This document shows, piece after piece, positions 50,735 to 60,515 of a DNA stretch of 64,000 nt. Positions within the stretch are counted from its first letter, which is position 1. Every line of letters begins with the position of its first letter. The position numbers and the translations under genes were made by a program. The notes under the pieces are model-generated. The model did not search any database, had not been told where the DNA came from, and saw only the letters and a program-made list of their open reading frames with translations. The DNA is from Actinomadura fibrosa (lineage in GTDB: Bacteria > Actinomycetota > Actinomycetes > Streptosporangiales > Streptosporangiaceae), in NCBI RefSeq assembly GCF_900659615.1, contig NZ_CAACUY010000020.1, positions 17,379 through 81,378 of the forward strand. Direction: 5' to 3'.

Positions 50735-52396
50735 TTACCGGCGTTCGGGGGTGCGGGTGGGGGACGCGCTGGTCGAGGGCCATCGGGACGGGAAGGGGGA
50801 CGTCGGGGACGGCGGTGTGGACGGGGGCGTCGGTTCGATCTTCCGGTCGGGTTTCGGTTCGAGGTGGCGCTCGATCTGCGCGGAGGTGAGGCCGAGGCCG
50901 CCGAGGCGGAGGTCGTCCCAGCCCTGAAGGCGGTGGGTGGCGCGGCTGAAGTAGAGGACGGAGAGCTCGATGGGGGTCGGCTCCTCGTGTTCGAGGCCGC
51001 GGAGGCCGGCGCCGCCGGTGGAGCCCTGGACGAACAGGCGCGTGCCGGTGGGGAGGAGCTTGGTGGAGCGGCTGTGGGCGTGGCCGGACAGGATGAGCGG
51101 CGTCAGGCCGGAGAAGGCCTCGCCCTCGCTCGGGTCGTGGACGATGACGAGGTCCGGGACGGGGCCGGTGGCCTGGAGCTTCGCGGCGAGGTTGAGGCCG
51201 GTGGCGCGCATCTGGTCGGCGCCGACGTAGTCGTCGCGGGTGCTCTTGTCGGGGGTGAAGCGGGGGTCGCCGACGCCGTAGACGCGCAGGCCGGCGATCT
51301 CGCGGGTGACGCCGTCCAGGACGGTGGCGTTCTTCTGGCGGGCGACCGCGCGCTGGGTGCCCTTGGAGTCGTGGTTCCCGCGGACGTAGACGTAGGGGAC
51401 CTTGAGGCCGGAGATCTCGTCGGCGAACTTGTCCTCGGCCTTGCTGCCGTGGTCCATGAGGTCGCCGCTGTCGATGATCAGGTTGGCCTGGAACTGGGTG
51501 GCGACGGACTTGATGACGTTCCAGGCGGCGGGGTTGAGGTGGATGTCGGACACGTGCAGGACGCGGAGCGTGGACGGGTCGGGTTCGTAGGTCGGGAGGG
51601 TGGACGCGGCGGAGTACAGCTTGGAGACGTTGCCGACCAGGTGGGCGAGCTGCGCGCGGTACACCGAGAAGCGGGCGGCGACGCTGCGGGCGTCGCCGAC
51701 GACCTGCGGGGCGTTGGCGAGCAGGCCCGTGTAGCGGGGTTCCGCGACGGACTGCGGGTTGAAGGTCAGGAGCGCGACGAGGGTGACGGCGACGAGGCCG
51801 CCCGCGGAGGCGCCGAGGCCGGCCAGGGCGCGGCGCCACGAGCGGAAGACGATGAGGGACGTGGCGAAGGCGACGGCGAGGGCGAGGAGGGTGGCGCGGA
51901 CGAGCAGGATCGTCATGCCGTGCCGGATCTGGCCGGTGATCTGGTCGGTGACGCGGTCCAGCTCGGCGTCGTTCTCGATGAGCTTGCGGGCCTCGTCCGG
52001 GCGGAGGTCGATGACGCGGGCCTCCAGGGACACCGGTCCCCAGTGGGTGTCGAGGTGGAGGGCGCCGACGGGCGGCAGCTGGAGGGTGGTGCCGCCCGTC
52101 CAGGACGGGTGCAGGGCGAGCTGGACGTCGGTGGGGCCGACGGGGGTGGTCGTCTGGCCGCCGAGGAGGAGTCCGGCGTAGCCGCCCGCGAGGCCGACGG
52201 CGACGACGAGGAGCGTCCGGGACCAGCGGCTGCGGAGGACGGCCCGGGTGCGCCGGCCCGCCGGTTCCAGGGCGCGGCGGGCGGCGGTGAGCCGGTGCGC
52301 CGCCGGGGCGAGGCGGCGGGCCAGGGGGGCGAGCCGGCGGCGCAGGGGGGTGAGCCTGCCGGCGGGGGCGGTGCGGGCCTCGGTGGTCCGCGGCAC
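50735..52396 (-). CDS. Membrane metallophosphoesterase
   Basis: 553 aa. A basic N-terminus with degenerate repeats (LAPLARRLAPAAHRL), a membrane segment (about 60-80), an extracytoplasmic domain, and further membrane segments (about 160-215). The calcineurin-like phosphoesterase domain follows (about 275-485): VSDIHLNP, DSGDLMDHG, VRGNHDS, VHDPSEGEAF and LSGHAHS. All five metal-binding blocks are present, so it should be active. Substrate unknown. The C-terminus is a Pro/Ser-rich tail. Confidence 0.9.
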   Translation of the reverse strand: MPRTTEARTAPAGRLTPLRRRLAPLARRLAPAAHRLTAARRALEPAGRRTRAVLRSRWSRTLLVVAVGLAGGYAGLLLGGQTTTPVGPTDVQLALHPSWTGGTTLQLPPVGALHLDTHWGPVSLEARVIDLRPDEARKLIENDAELDRVTDQITGQIRHGMTILLVRATLLALAVAFATSLIVFRSWRRALAGLGASAGGLVAVTLVALLTFNPQSVAEPRYTGLLANAPQVVGDARSVAARFSVYRAQLAHLVGNVSKLYSAASTLPTYEPDPSTLRVLHVSDIHLNPAAWNVIKSVATQFQANLIIDSGDLMDHGSKAEDKFADEISGLKVPYVYVRGNHDSKGTQRAVARQKNATVLDGVTREIAGLRVYGVGDPRFTPDKSTRDDYVGADQMRATGLNLAAKLQATGPVPDLVIVHDPSEGEAFSGLTPLILSGHAHSRSTKLLPTGTRLFVQGSTGGAGLRGLEHEEPTPIELSVLYFSRATHRLQGWDDLRLGGLGLTSAQIERHLEPKPDRKIEPTPPSTPPSPTSPFPSRWPSTSASPTRTPERR

Positions 52397-52419
52397 GTGG
52401 CCTCCTTCAGAATGGCGTT

Positions 52420-52761
52420 GTGATCGACATGTCGCGCGAGGCGTTCGAGGACCTGGTCGGCGAGGCCCTCGACACCATCCCGCCCGAGCTGACCGCCCGC
52501 ATGCGCAACGTCGTCATCGTCGTGGAGGACGACGCGCCCGAGCGGGGGCTGCTCGGTCTCTATCAGGGCGTACCCCTCACCGAACGCGGCGACTGGTACG
52601 GCGGGGTCCTGCCCGATCACATTTCGATCTACCGCCGGGAGATCCTGCGGATCTGCGACACCCCCGACGACGTGGTCGCGGAGGTCCGGATCACCGTGGT
52701 GCACGAGATCGCGCACCATTTCGGGATCGATGACGACCGGCTGCACGAGCTCGGATACTGA
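52420..52761 (+). CDS. Zincin-like metallopeptidase (small, PF06262-type)
   Basis: 113 aa with GTG start (ATG three codons later). HEIAHHFGIDDDRLHELG gives the extended zinc motif His-Glu-x-x-His-x-x-Gly-x-x-Asp. The strand GVLPDHISIYRREILR is typical. Function of this abundant actinobacterial family is unknown. Divergent from the metallophosphoesterase. Confidence 0.9.
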   Translation: MIDMSREAFEDLVGEALDTIPPELTARMRNVVIVVEDDAPERGLLGLYQGVPLTERGDWYGGVLPDHISIYRREILRICDTPDDVVAEVRITVVHEIAHHFGIDDDRLHELGY

Positions 52762-52982
52762 GCCGCGCGGGCGGGGGGACCGTCACCCGCGGGTGAGGGT
52801 GGTTCCGGTTGTGCCGGATGGGGTCTCGGAGTCGTCCGCTATGAGGGACACGGACCTTCGCGGGGTCCGCGGGAGAAGGTACCGAACCGTATGCAAAAGG
52901 CTTTCGCGAATCGGGCACTGTAGGTCACATAACTGCCACGCAGCGTGAGTTAATGAGGGGACGCCCAACCCAGGGAGCGTGC

Positions 52983-54428
52983 GTGGCGGGAAGGCAGACC
53001 GGCCGGCATCGACGTCCGCCGGAGGAGCAGGCGACCTACCGCGAGGTGTTCGCGGTGGGAGAGTTCCGTGCCCTCTGGCTGGCCCAGGCGCTCTCGTTCG
53101 TGGGCGACCAGCTCGCGCAGGTCGCGCTGGCCGTCCTCGTGTTCGAGCACACGCGTTCGGCGCTGCTGACGGCGCTGACGTACGCGCTGACCTACATCCC
53201 GCCGATCGTGGGCGGGCCCGTGCTGTCGGGCCTGGCCGACCTGTTCCCGCGCCGGACGGTGATGGTCGTCTGCGACGTGCTGCGGGCGGCGCTGGTGGCG
53301 GTCATGGCGATCACGGCGCTCCCGTTCTGGGGGCTGTGCGCGCTCGTGTTCCTGACCGTGCTGCTGGGCGCGCCGTTCACGGCGGCGCGCGCGGCCGTCC
53401 TCCCGGACGTGCTGGAAGGGGACAGGTACGTCGCCGGGTCGGCCATCAACAACATCACGCACCAGGGCGCGCAGATGCTCGGGTTCCTCGCGGGCGGCGC
53501 GGTGGTCGCCGTGGTCGGCACGTACGAGGCGCTGGCGGTGGACGCGCTGACGTTCGGGCTGTCGGCCCTGGTGCTGATCGGCGGGCTCCGGCCGCGGGCG
53601 GCGCCCAAGCGGCGGGAGCGCGAGTCGCTCGGCCTGTGGCGCGGCACGCGGGACGGCGCGCGGCTCGTGTTCGGCGATCCGGCGCTGCGGTCGCTGGTCT
53701 CGTACGCGTGGCTGTGCGCGTTCTACGTCGTCCCGGAGGGGCTGGCGGCGCCGTACGCGGCGACGTTCGACGACAGCGCGGTCACGGTGGGGCTGCTGAT
53801 GTCGGCGATGCCGACGGGGATGGTCGCCGGGGCGTTCCTGTTCAGCCGGTTCGTCCGCCCGACGAACCGGCTGCGGGCCATGGGCTGGATGTCGATGCTG
53901 GCGTGCCTGCCGCTCATCGGGGCCGGGACGCATCCGCCGCTGTGGGGCGTGGTGGCGCTGTGGGCGGTGTCGGGCGCGGGCAGCGCCTACCAGCTCGCGG
54001 CGAACGCGGCGTTCGTCGCGGCGGTCCCGCCGTCCGGCCGCGGCCAGGCGTTCGGGCTCGCCCAGTCGGGCATCCTCGCGGGGCAGGGGATCGGCATCCT
54101 CGCGGGCGGGGCCGCGGCGCAGGTCCTCGGGCCGGAGACGGTCGTGGCGCTCGCGGGCGTCCTCGGGCTGTCGGCCGCCGCGATGCTGACGCTGGTGTGG
54201 AACCAGATCCGCGGCGGTGCGATCGCGGCGACGCGCGGCGGCGACGAGCCGGCGGAGTCCGCCGAGGCCGCGCAGCCGGAGGCGGCGCCGACCGACGTTC
54301 CGGGCCGGGCCGATCTCCCGGAGCAGGGTGAGGCCCCGGATCAGGCCGACGTCCCGGATCAGGATGACGTCCCGTACCCGGGGGACGAGCGGCCGGCGGG
54401 CGTGCCCCGGTCCGCGCCGGCGCCCTAG
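52983..54428 (+). CDS. MFS transporter
   Basis: 481 aa from the GTG at 52983 (AGGGAG upstream). About 12 membrane segments; the start FRALWLAQALSFVGDQLAQVALAVLVFEHTRS and the loop ADLFPRRTVMVVCDVLRA are typical of MFS efflux proteins near the enterobactin-exporter-like group. The long acidic C-terminal tail has repeats of D-V-P-D-Q / A-P-D-Q-A. Substrate unknown. Confidence 0.88.
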   Translation: MAGRQTGRHRRPPEEQATYREVFAVGEFRALWLAQALSFVGDQLAQVALAVLVFEHTRSALLTALTYALTYIPPIVGGPVLSGLADLFPRRTVMVVCDVLRAALVAVMAITALPFWGLCALVFLTVLLGAPFTAARAAVLPDVLEGDRYVAGSAINNITHQGAQMLGFLAGGAVVAVVGTYEALAVDALTFGLSALVLIGGLRPRAAPKRRERESLGLWRGTRDGARLVFGDPALRSLVSYAWLCAFYVVPEGLAAPYAATFDDSAVTVGLLMSAMPTGMVAGAFLFSRFVRPTNRLRAMGWMSMLACLPLIGAGTHPPLWGVVALWAVSGAGSAYQLAANAAFVAAVPPSGRGQAFGLAQSGILAGQGIGILAGGAAAQVLGPETVVALAGVLGLSAAAMLTLVWNQIRGGAIAATRGGDEPAESAEAAQPEAAPTDVPGRADLPEQGEAPDQADVPDQDDVPYPGDERPAGVPRSAPAP

Positions 54429-54432
54429 CCGG

Positions 54433-54753
54433 TCACGCGCGGGTGCGGTTCTTGTTGACGGCGTCCTTGGTCCGCTGGACGGCGTCCTGGACGCGGGGGT
54501 CGTCGCTCGCCTTCTTGAAGAGGTCCTCGCCGACGGACGTGGCCGCGCCCTCCTCCGGGATGATCAGCCAGCCGATCGCGTAGAGCGCGATGCCGGCGCC
54601 GCCGAAGAGGGTGAAGACGGCGATTCCGAGCCGGACGATGTTGGCGTCCACGCCGAGGAACTCGGCCGCGCCGGAGCACACTCCGGCGATCATGCGGCCG
54701 TCGCGGGTGCGCCGGAGCTGCTTGGTCGTGCCGGTGTTCTTGTTCAGGTCCAT
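54433..54753 (-). CDS. PspC-domain membrane protein
   Basis: 106 aa from the ATG at 54753. PspC core: KQLRRTRDGRMIAGVCSGAAEFLGVDANIVRLG, membrane helix (IAVFTLFGGAGIALYAIGWLIIP). The C-terminal tail contains short charged helices. PspC proteins respond to membrane stress; in actinobacteria they are often alone, as here. Convergent with the MFS gene. Confidence 0.9.
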   Translation of the reverse strand: MDLNKNTGTTKQLRRTRDGRMIAGVCSGAAEFLGVDANIVRLGIAVFTLFGGAGIALYAIGWLIIPEEGAATSVGEDLFKKASDDPRVQDAVQRTKDAVNKNRTRA

Positions 54754-54893
54754 GGTCCGAGCATGCCCACTGCGCGCGCGATCCGACATCCGGAATCGCC
54801 CTGACATGTCCCTGAGGCGACCCTTGTCCGGGTCGGGTGCGGCGCTGGACGTACCCTGACGTCGACATCCGCGCCCCGGGAGGAAGGACTCGC

Positions 54894-56045
54894 ATGGACG
54901 TGCTGCGCGTCGACGACCAGCTCACCGACGAGGAACGGATGGTCCGCGACACGGTGCGGGCGTTCGTGGCCGAGCGGGTCGCGCCCCGGCTGGCCGGATG
55001 GTTCGAGGAGGGGACGTTCCCGGCGCGGGAGCTGGCGCCGGAGCTCGGGAAGCTGGGCCTGCTCGGGATGCACCTGGAGGGGTACGGCTGCGCGGGGACG
55101 AGCGCGGTCGCGTACGGGGTGGCGTGCCGGGAGCTGGAGGCGGCCGACTCGGGGCTGCGCAGCTTCGTGTCCGTCCAGGGGTCGCTGGCGATGGCGGCGA
55201 TCCGCAAGTACGGGTCGGAGGAGCAGAGGCGGGAGTGGCTGCCGCGGATGGCGGCGGGCGAGGCGATCGGCTGCTTCGGCCTCACCGAGCCCGACCGCGG
55301 CTCCGACCCCGGCGACATGCTGACCCGTGCCCGGCGGGACGGGTCGGACTGGGTGCTGAACGGCGCCAAGATGTGGATCACGAACGGGTCGGTCGCGGAC
55401 GTCGCGGTCGTCTGGGCGAAGGCGGACGGCGTCATCCGCGGCTTCCTCGTCCCCAAGGGCACCCCGGGTTTCACGGCGAGCGACATCCATCAGAAGCTGT
55501 CGCTGCGCGCGTCCGTCACGTCCGAGCTGGTGCTGGACGACGTGCGCCTCCCCGAGGACGCCGTCCTGCCCGGCGTGCAGGGCTTGAAGGGGCCGCTCGG
55601 CTGCCTGTCCGAGGCCCGTTACGGGATCCTGTGGGGCGCCGTCGGTGCGGGACGGTCCTGCTATGAGGCGGCCGTGGACTACGCGAAGACGCGCGAGCAG
55701 TTCGGCAAGCCGATCGGGTCGTTCCAGCTCACGCAGGAGAAGCTCGCCTGGATGGAGGTCGCCCTCGGCCAGGCCGGGCTGGTGGCCCTCCGGATCGGCC
55801 GGCTGAAGGACGCGGGCGAGGTCACGCCGCAGCAGGTGTCGTTCGGCAAGCTCGCCAACGTCCGCGCCGCGCTGGACGTGGCCCGCGAGGCGCGGACGGT
55901 GCTCGGCGCCAACGGGATCACGCTGGAGTATCCGGTGATCCGGCACATGAACAACCTGGAGAGCGTCCTCACCTACGAGGGCACCCAGGAGGTGCACCTG
56001 CTGACGCTCGGCAAGGCGATCACCGGGCTCGACGCGTTCCGCTGA
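54894..56045 (+). CDS. Acyl-CoA dehydrogenase, glutaryl-CoA dehydrogenase-like
   Basis: 383 aa from the ATG at 54894 (GGAAGGA upstream). ACAD fold: CFGLTEPDRGSDPGDM and WITNGSVADVAVVWAK (FAD/CoA). The catalytic-Glu region EYPVIRHMNNLESVLTYEGT and the ending HLLTLGKAITGLDAF match glutaryl-CoA dehydrogenases, which decarboxylate glutaryl-CoA to crotonyl-CoA in lysine and tryptophan breakdown. Substrate by family resemblance only. Single gene. Confidence 0.88.
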   Translation: MDVLRVDDQLTDEERMVRDTVRAFVAERVAPRLAGWFEEGTFPARELAPELGKLGLLGMHLEGYGCAGTSAVAYGVACRELEAADSGLRSFVSVQGSLAMAAIRKYGSEEQRREWLPRMAAGEAIGCFGLTEPDRGSDPGDMLTRARRDGSDWVLNGAKMWITNGSVADVAVVWAKADGVIRGFLVPKGTPGFTASDIHQKLSLRASVTSELVLDDVRLPEDAVLPGVQGLKGPLGCLSEARYGILWGAVGAGRSCYEAAVDYAKTREQFGKPIGSFQLTQEKLAWMEVALGQAGLVALRIGRLKDAGEVTPQQVSFGKLANVRAALDVAREARTVLGANGITLEYPVIRHMNNLESVLTYEGTQEVHLLTLGKAITGLDAFR

Positions 56046-56070
56046 CGCGGCCGTCTTGAAGCGGGGTTGC

Positions 56071-57660
56071 TCAGGAGAACGGCGGGGGCGGCGGGCTCGT
56101 CCACGGCGTACTGGGTCCCGGCGGCGGGGCGGGCGGCCCGCCGTTGCCGTTCGGTGACGGCGCGGACGGCGGCAGCGGTCCCCTGCCAGGCCCCGCGACG
56201 GGGCCCGCGACGGGGCCCGGCCTGCCGCCGGGGTACCCGGCGGGCGCCGGTTCGGCGGGGCGCCCGGCGGGCGCGGGGCCGGACGGTGCCGGGTACGGGT
56301 TCGGGTCCACGCGCGGGTAGCCGTCCGAGGACAGGTAGCGGTCGAGGTTGCGCGGGACGTCGCGCAGCTCGCGGTCGCGCCACTCGTCCAGGACGGCCTG
56401 GGCGATGTCCATCTCGGCGCGGACGGTCCGCTCGACCATCTGCGGGATGGCGGCGTCGCGGGCCTCGCGGAGCAGCCGGGCCTGGGTGATGATGTCCTCG
56501 GCCTCCAGGATCTCGGCGTTCTGCTCGCGCCGGGCGCGCTCCTCGGCGACGCGCCGCCGCCGGTGCTCCTCGATCTCCAGGATCTCCTCGTAGAGGCTCT
56601 TCTTCGGGACGAGGGTGAGCAGCAGCTTCACGAAGATCGGCAGGCATTCGATCGACGTGAAGAGCAGGATGAGCAGCAGGTGCGCCCAGAAGAGGGTGCT
56701 CTGCTCGCCCGTGAGCTCGTTCAGCGCCTTCAGGCGGAGCAGCAGGCCGTCGGAGTCGGCGTTGCTGGACGCGAAGCCCGCGTCGAGGCGGGCGCGCTCC
56801 CGCTGGGCGGCCGCGAGGTCCTCGCGGACCCGCGGGAGCCGCTGCCGGGCGGTCTCGACGTTGCGCTGCCGGGAGGTGGCGCCCTCGCTCTGCAGGACCT
56901 TCTGGCGGGCGGCGATCTGGTCGCGGATCCGCTTCAGGTCGGCCTCGGCGTCGTCGAGCTGCTGCTTGCGCTGCCGCGCGATCGGCCCGTCGCCGGGCTT
57001 GCACCTGCCGCGCTGGCCGCCGAGCTCGCAGACGAGGTTCTCCCGGGCGTCCGACACGCGCTTGAGCGCCTCGCCCTCCTGCTTGCGCAGCCCGGCGATC
57101 GTCGGGTCGGCGTTGAGGTCGGCGCCGGTGTCGCCGTTGCTGCCGATGACGCCTTCGAGCCGCTTGGCCTCCGCGTCCAGCCGGGCGATCCGCTGGCCGA
57201 GCGCCCCCGACTGGGCGTCGGTCGCGTTCTCGTTGGCCGCGGCGGCCTTCATCCGTTCGAGCTGCACGTCGATCTCCGGCTTGAAGATCTGCAGGACGAG
57301 CGGGGTGGAGATGACGATGCCGATGAGCAGCGCGAACGCCAGCCGCGGCGCGGCGAGGTAGAAGGCGTGGCGGCGGCGGTCCTGGCGCTGGATCGTGGTG
57401 ACGAGCCAGCGGTCCAGCATCATGATGGCGAGGCCCCACAGGACCGCGAAGACGACCGCGAAGGCGATCGGCGCCTTGACCGCCATGGACAGCGCGAACG
57501 CCATCGAGATCGCGGCCATTCCGGCCGTGATCAGCACCGCGGCGCCGATGCCCTGGTATTTGCCCCGCTCGCTCGGGCACTGGTCGAGGATGTCGGGCCG
57601 TGCTCCCGACAGCCAGATCAGCGGACGGAATCCGGCCATCCGGCCGATGGGGCTCGTCAT
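56071..57660 (-). CDS. DUF4407 membrane protein with coiled coil
   Basis: 529 aa. Three N-terminal membrane helices (about 35-60, 62-85, 100-125; LDRWLVTTIQ between), a long coiled coil (about 140-290) with LDAEAKRLEGVIGS and RKQQLDDAEADLKRIRDQIAARQ, a Cys pair (VCELGGQRGRCKPG), a fourth membrane segment (about 320-350, LLILLFTSIECLPIFVKLLLTLV), then a charged helix region and a Pro/Gly-rich tail. DUF4407 function is unknown. It is coupled to a small upstream gene (ATGA) and divergent from a radical SAM/AAA cluster. Confidence 0.88.
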   Translation of the reverse strand: MTSPIGRMAGFRPLIWLSGARPDILDQCPSERGKYQGIGAAVLITAGMAAISMAFALSMAVKAPIAFAVVFAVLWGLAIMMLDRWLVTTIQRQDRRRHAFYLAAPRLAFALLIGIVISTPLVLQIFKPEIDVQLERMKAAAANENATDAQSGALGQRIARLDAEAKRLEGVIGSNGDTGADLNADPTIAGLRKQEGEALKRVSDARENLVCELGGQRGRCKPGDGPIARQRKQQLDDAEADLKRIRDQIAARQKVLQSEGATSRQRNVETARQRLPRVREDLAAAQRERARLDAGFASSNADSDGLLLRLKALNELTGEQSTLFWAHLLLILLFTSIECLPIFVKLLLTLVPKKSLYEEILEIEEHRRRRVAEERARREQNAEILEAEDIITQARLLREARDAAIPQMVERTVRAEMDIAQAVLDEWRDRELRDVPRNLDRYLSSDGYPRVDPNPYPAPSGPAPAGRPAEPAPAGYPGGRPGPVAGPVAGPGRGPLPPSAPSPNGNGGPPAPPPGPSTPWTSPPPPPFS

Positions 57661-58061
57661 GGACGCTGCTTTCGACCGGGGGCGGGAACGGAGGCGGAGC
57701 CGGGAGCGGAAGCGCGGGCATGGGCGTGGCCGGAAATGTGAACCGGAAAGCGGCCGGGCGCGGACGCGGGACGCCTGGTGGAGCGCAGTCCGGGGAGCCG
57801 CAGGAACGGGACGGCGGGCATCTGCCAGCGCAGCCTCGGGACGAGCGGCGCGGCCGGGGTGCGCGGAGCCGTCAGTCGGCGCGACAGCGGCCCGGACGCG
57901 AGGCGGTCCGCGCGGGAATGGAGGCCGCGGAGAAGCGGCCGGTAGCGGACGAGCGGGGCCCGGTCGAGGGCGGTTTCGGGAATGCGGAGGTCGGTGACCC
58001 GCGGCGGCCGTGGCGGCATGCGCAGAGGATCCTCATGGGCAGGGACCATGTCGGTGGCCAT
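57657..58061 (-). CDS. Small Pro/Arg-rich protein coupled to the DUF4407 gene
   Basis: 134 aa; its stop overlaps the DUF4407 start (ATGA), the main reason to believe it. Composition is Pro-, Arg- and Ala-rich (RPPRVTDLRIPETALDRAPLVRYRPLLRGL...). No family recognised. AGGA lies close to the ATG, and an ATG four codons in has better spacing. Could be a disordered accessory protein, or a chance open frame in GC-rich DNA. Confidence 0.45.
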   Translation of the reverse strand: MATDMVPAHEDPLRMPPRPPRVTDLRIPETALDRAPLVRYRPLLRGLHSRADRLASGPLSRRLTAPRTPAAPLVPRLRWQMPAVPFLRLPGLRSTRRPASAPGRFPVHISGHAHARASAPGSASVPAPGRKQRP

Positions 58062-58365
58062 TCCTGTTCATTCGGACGAACGGGGCGATGAGGAAACTCG
58101 GTGTTGACCGGCTGCGGGGGCCGAGAGGTGCAGGATAGCGTGCGAACCGGGGCAACTCCGAGCCGCGATGGAGGCACCCGAAGAAGCTGACCGGATACGG
58201 TCACAGGCGTCGAAAATACCCGACTTTCGCCGGGAACTTTGTGTCGCATGCCATGAGTCGAAGAAGGGCACTCCCGTACAATCCGGCCCACCGGCAGGTG
58301 CGACACGGTTGCCCTCTCGCCCGAAATCCCCCTGAAAAACCCTCCGAATCACCTTGAACGGTCGA
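58062..58365. promoter_or_regulatory. Divergent promoter region between the DUF4407 pair and radical SAM cluster
   Basis: About 300 bp, less GC-rich than its flanks (especially 58180-58370). It should hold promoters for both divergent units; I see no clear palindrome. Confidence 0.45.
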
Positions 58366-59100
58366 ATGCTCAACGTGGCGGAAACATGCGTGGGTACCCG
58401 CGCCCTCGGACCCGGCCGGCGGTCGGCCGTGTGGGTGCAGGGCTGCCCTTTCCGGTGCCCGGGCTGCCTCGCGCCGGAATGGATACCGGACCGTCCCGCC
58501 CGCCGGGTCGAACCGGCCGTCCTGGCCGCCGAGCTGCTCGCCGACCCCGCCGTGACGGGCCTGACGTTCTCCGGCGGCGAGCCGATGGAGCAGGCCGCCG
58601 GGCTCGCGGAGACCGCCCGGCTGGCGCGCCGCGACCGTCCCGGCCTGACGCTGATCTGCTTCACCGGGTACCGGCTGGAGCGACTGCGCTCGCGTCCGCC
58701 GGGCGGCGGTGGCGACGGCGACGGCGTGGCCGCCCTGCTCGGCGAGGTAGACGTCCTCATCGACGGCCAGTACGTCGCGGCGCGCGATGACGACCGGGGG
58801 CTGCGCGGCAGCTCCAACCAGCGCGTCCACCACCTGACCGATCGGCTCCGCGACGCCGACGCGGAACTCGCGGGCGGTCCGCGCAAGGTGGAGATCCGCG
58901 TCCGGGACGCCGGTGCCGCGCTGTTCGTGGGCGTCCCGAGCCGCGCCATCGCCGCCGCCTACCCGCCACCCGCGCTCCCGCCTACTGAAGTTGGTCCGGT
59001 CACCGCGCGCGATGGGGCGAACGCGGGCGCGGTTCCGGACGTCCAACCGGGGGGCGCCGGCCCGGCCGGCGGTCGCGCGGCGGAGAGGAGCACGCGGTGA
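58366..59100 (+). CDS. Radical SAM / 4Fe-4S single-cluster protein (NrdG-activase-like)
   Basis: 244 aa from the ATG at 58366. N-terminal radical SAM motif VQGCPFRCPGC (Cys-x3-Cys-x2-Cys), then LTFSGGEPMEQ (SAM-binding GGEP) and VDVLIDGQYVAARDDDRGLRGSSNQRVHHLT, as in anaerobic ribonucleotide reductase activases and pyruvate-formate-lyase activases. No glycyl-radical partner is adjacent. The C-terminal 45 residues are Gly/Ala/Pro-rich. The stop overlaps the next start (GTGA). It heads a four-gene coupled cluster; its target there is unknown. Confidence 0.88.
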   Translation: MLNVAETCVGTRALGPGRRSAVWVQGCPFRCPGCLAPEWIPDRPARRVEPAVLAAELLADPAVTGLTFSGGEPMEQAAGLAETARLARRDRPGLTLICFTGYRLERLRSRPPGGGGDGDGVAALLGEVDVLIDGQYVAARDDDRGLRGSSNQRVHHLTDRLRDADAELAGGPRKVEIRVRDAGAALFVGVPSRAIAAAYPPPALPPTEVGPVTARDGANAGAVPDVQPGGAGPAGGRAAERSTR

Positions 59101-60515
59101 GCGGTGCGAAGCGCATCACGGTGGACGCCGGGGCGTGGCAGGAGGCCCAGGCGGCCGCGGCGCGGCTCCGCGACGTCCGCCGGGACGTGCCCGCGCTGGT
59201 GGAGGCCGTGCGGCGGCAGCAGCGCGAGGAGCTGGACCGGACGTTCGGCGAGGCGGAGGAGCGGCAGCGGCGCTTCGAGCGGATGCTCACCGGGCTCAGC
59301 GACGAGGCGAAGCGGTCGGAGCTGCGGACCGCGCAGCGGCTCCGCGACCAGGCCGACCGGTTGCGCGGCCAGCTCGGTTCGGCGCTGGAGAGGGCGGGCG
59401 CCGAGCAGGACGAGCGGATCCGCGCGGCGCTGGAGCGGGAGCGTGCCGAGCGGCGCGCCGAGCTGGAGGTCCTCGCCCGCGATCTGGACGGGCTGCGCGA
59501 GGGCCGGGACCGCGCCGCGTCCGCCGCGGAACGGGTCCTCGCCGACGCGCGGCTGCTGCGGGACGCGATCGCCGCCGAGCTGCCGCACGAGCGCTTCGCC
59601 CCGGGGCGGCTCGACCGGCTGGAGCGGCGGCTCGCGACGGCCGAGGCGAACCTCGCGGGCGGGCTGGCGGCCGAGTCGCTCGGCCTGCTCCAGGACACCT
59701 TCCTCGACCTCGCCGATCTGCGCGCCGACCTGGTGCTGCTCGACCAGGAGTGGCGGACGGCCCGGGTGGCGGCGCTGGACGCGCTGACCATGGTCGCCGA
59801 GCGGGTCCGGTTCGCCGCGGAGCTGCCCGCGCCGGACGAGCGCGGCGAGCCGATCGACGGGCTGGCCTTCGACGTGGACCACTGGTCCGGCGGCGCGCTG
59901 GCGGAACTCCGCACCGACCTGGAGTCCCGGACGGGCCGGATCCGGGACGGCGACGCGCTGAGCACCGAGGAGCTGCGCGAGGTCGTCCGGCGGGACGCGC
60001 CCGAGCTGGAGCGGCGCCTGGACGACGCCGTGACGCGGGCGACCGCCGCGCTGCTGGCCTCGCAGGCGCGGGTGAACGTGGCCGAGCAGGTCGTGGACGC
60101 GGTGGAGGACGCCACCGGCTTCGCCTGGGCGGAGAACGCGTACGAGGGCGGCGACCAGCGCGCCGCGTTCTACAGCAAGCTGCGGCACCTGAACGACAAC
60201 GAGATCGTCATCGAGGTCGCCCACGAGGACGGCGAGGACGGGCCAGGGGCCCTCGCGGTGCGCATCCTCTCCTACGACCGCGACACCGCGTCGGAGGAGG
60301 AGTTGGCAGAGCGCGCGCGGGAAATCACCACCGGCTTGCGCGAGCGGGGGCTGCCCGTGGGCGAACCGGTGGCCGACGCATCCGGTCCGGATCCGGCCTT
60401 GGCCGACTTCGACTCGCTCCGCACCACCGCACGCGAGGCCCAGGCAGTGACAGCCAGGTCGTCGCCTCGCCTAGACCCTGCGTCCGGGATCGACGGGGCG
60501 GACGAGCGGCGGTGA
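59097..60515 (+). CDS. Coiled-coil protein of the radical SAM/AAA cluster
   Basis: 472 aa, GTG start overlapping the radical SAM stop. N-terminal two thirds (about 10-320) are Arg/Glu/Leu coiled coil (REELDRTFGEAEERQRRFERML..., ALERERAERRAELEVLARDLDGLR). A more globular C-terminal part (about 345-420) has YSKLRHLNDNEIVIEVAHEDG and VRILSYDRDTASEEELAERAREITTGL. No family recognised. The arrangement suggests a scaffold or filament-forming partner for the AAA protein. Confidence 0.75.
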   Translation: MSGAKRITVDAGAWQEAQAAAARLRDVRRDVPALVEAVRRQQREELDRTFGEAEERQRRFERMLTGLSDEAKRSELRTAQRLRDQADRLRGQLGSALERAGAEQDERIRAALERERAERRAELEVLARDLDGLREGRDRAASAAERVLADARLLRDAIAAELPHERFAPGRLDRLERRLATAEANLAGGLAAESLGLLQDTFLDLADLRADLVLLDQEWRTARVAALDALTMVAERVRFAAELPAPDERGEPIDGLAFDVDHWSGGALAELRTDLESRTGRIRDGDALSTEELREVVRRDAPELERRLDDAVTRATAALLASQARVNVAEQVVDAVEDATGFAWAENAYEGGDQRAAFYSKLRHLNDNEIVIEVAHEDGEDGPGALAVRILSYDRDTASEEELAERAREITTGLRERGLPVGEPVADASGPDPALADFDSLRTTAREAQAVTARSSPRLDPASGIDGADERR

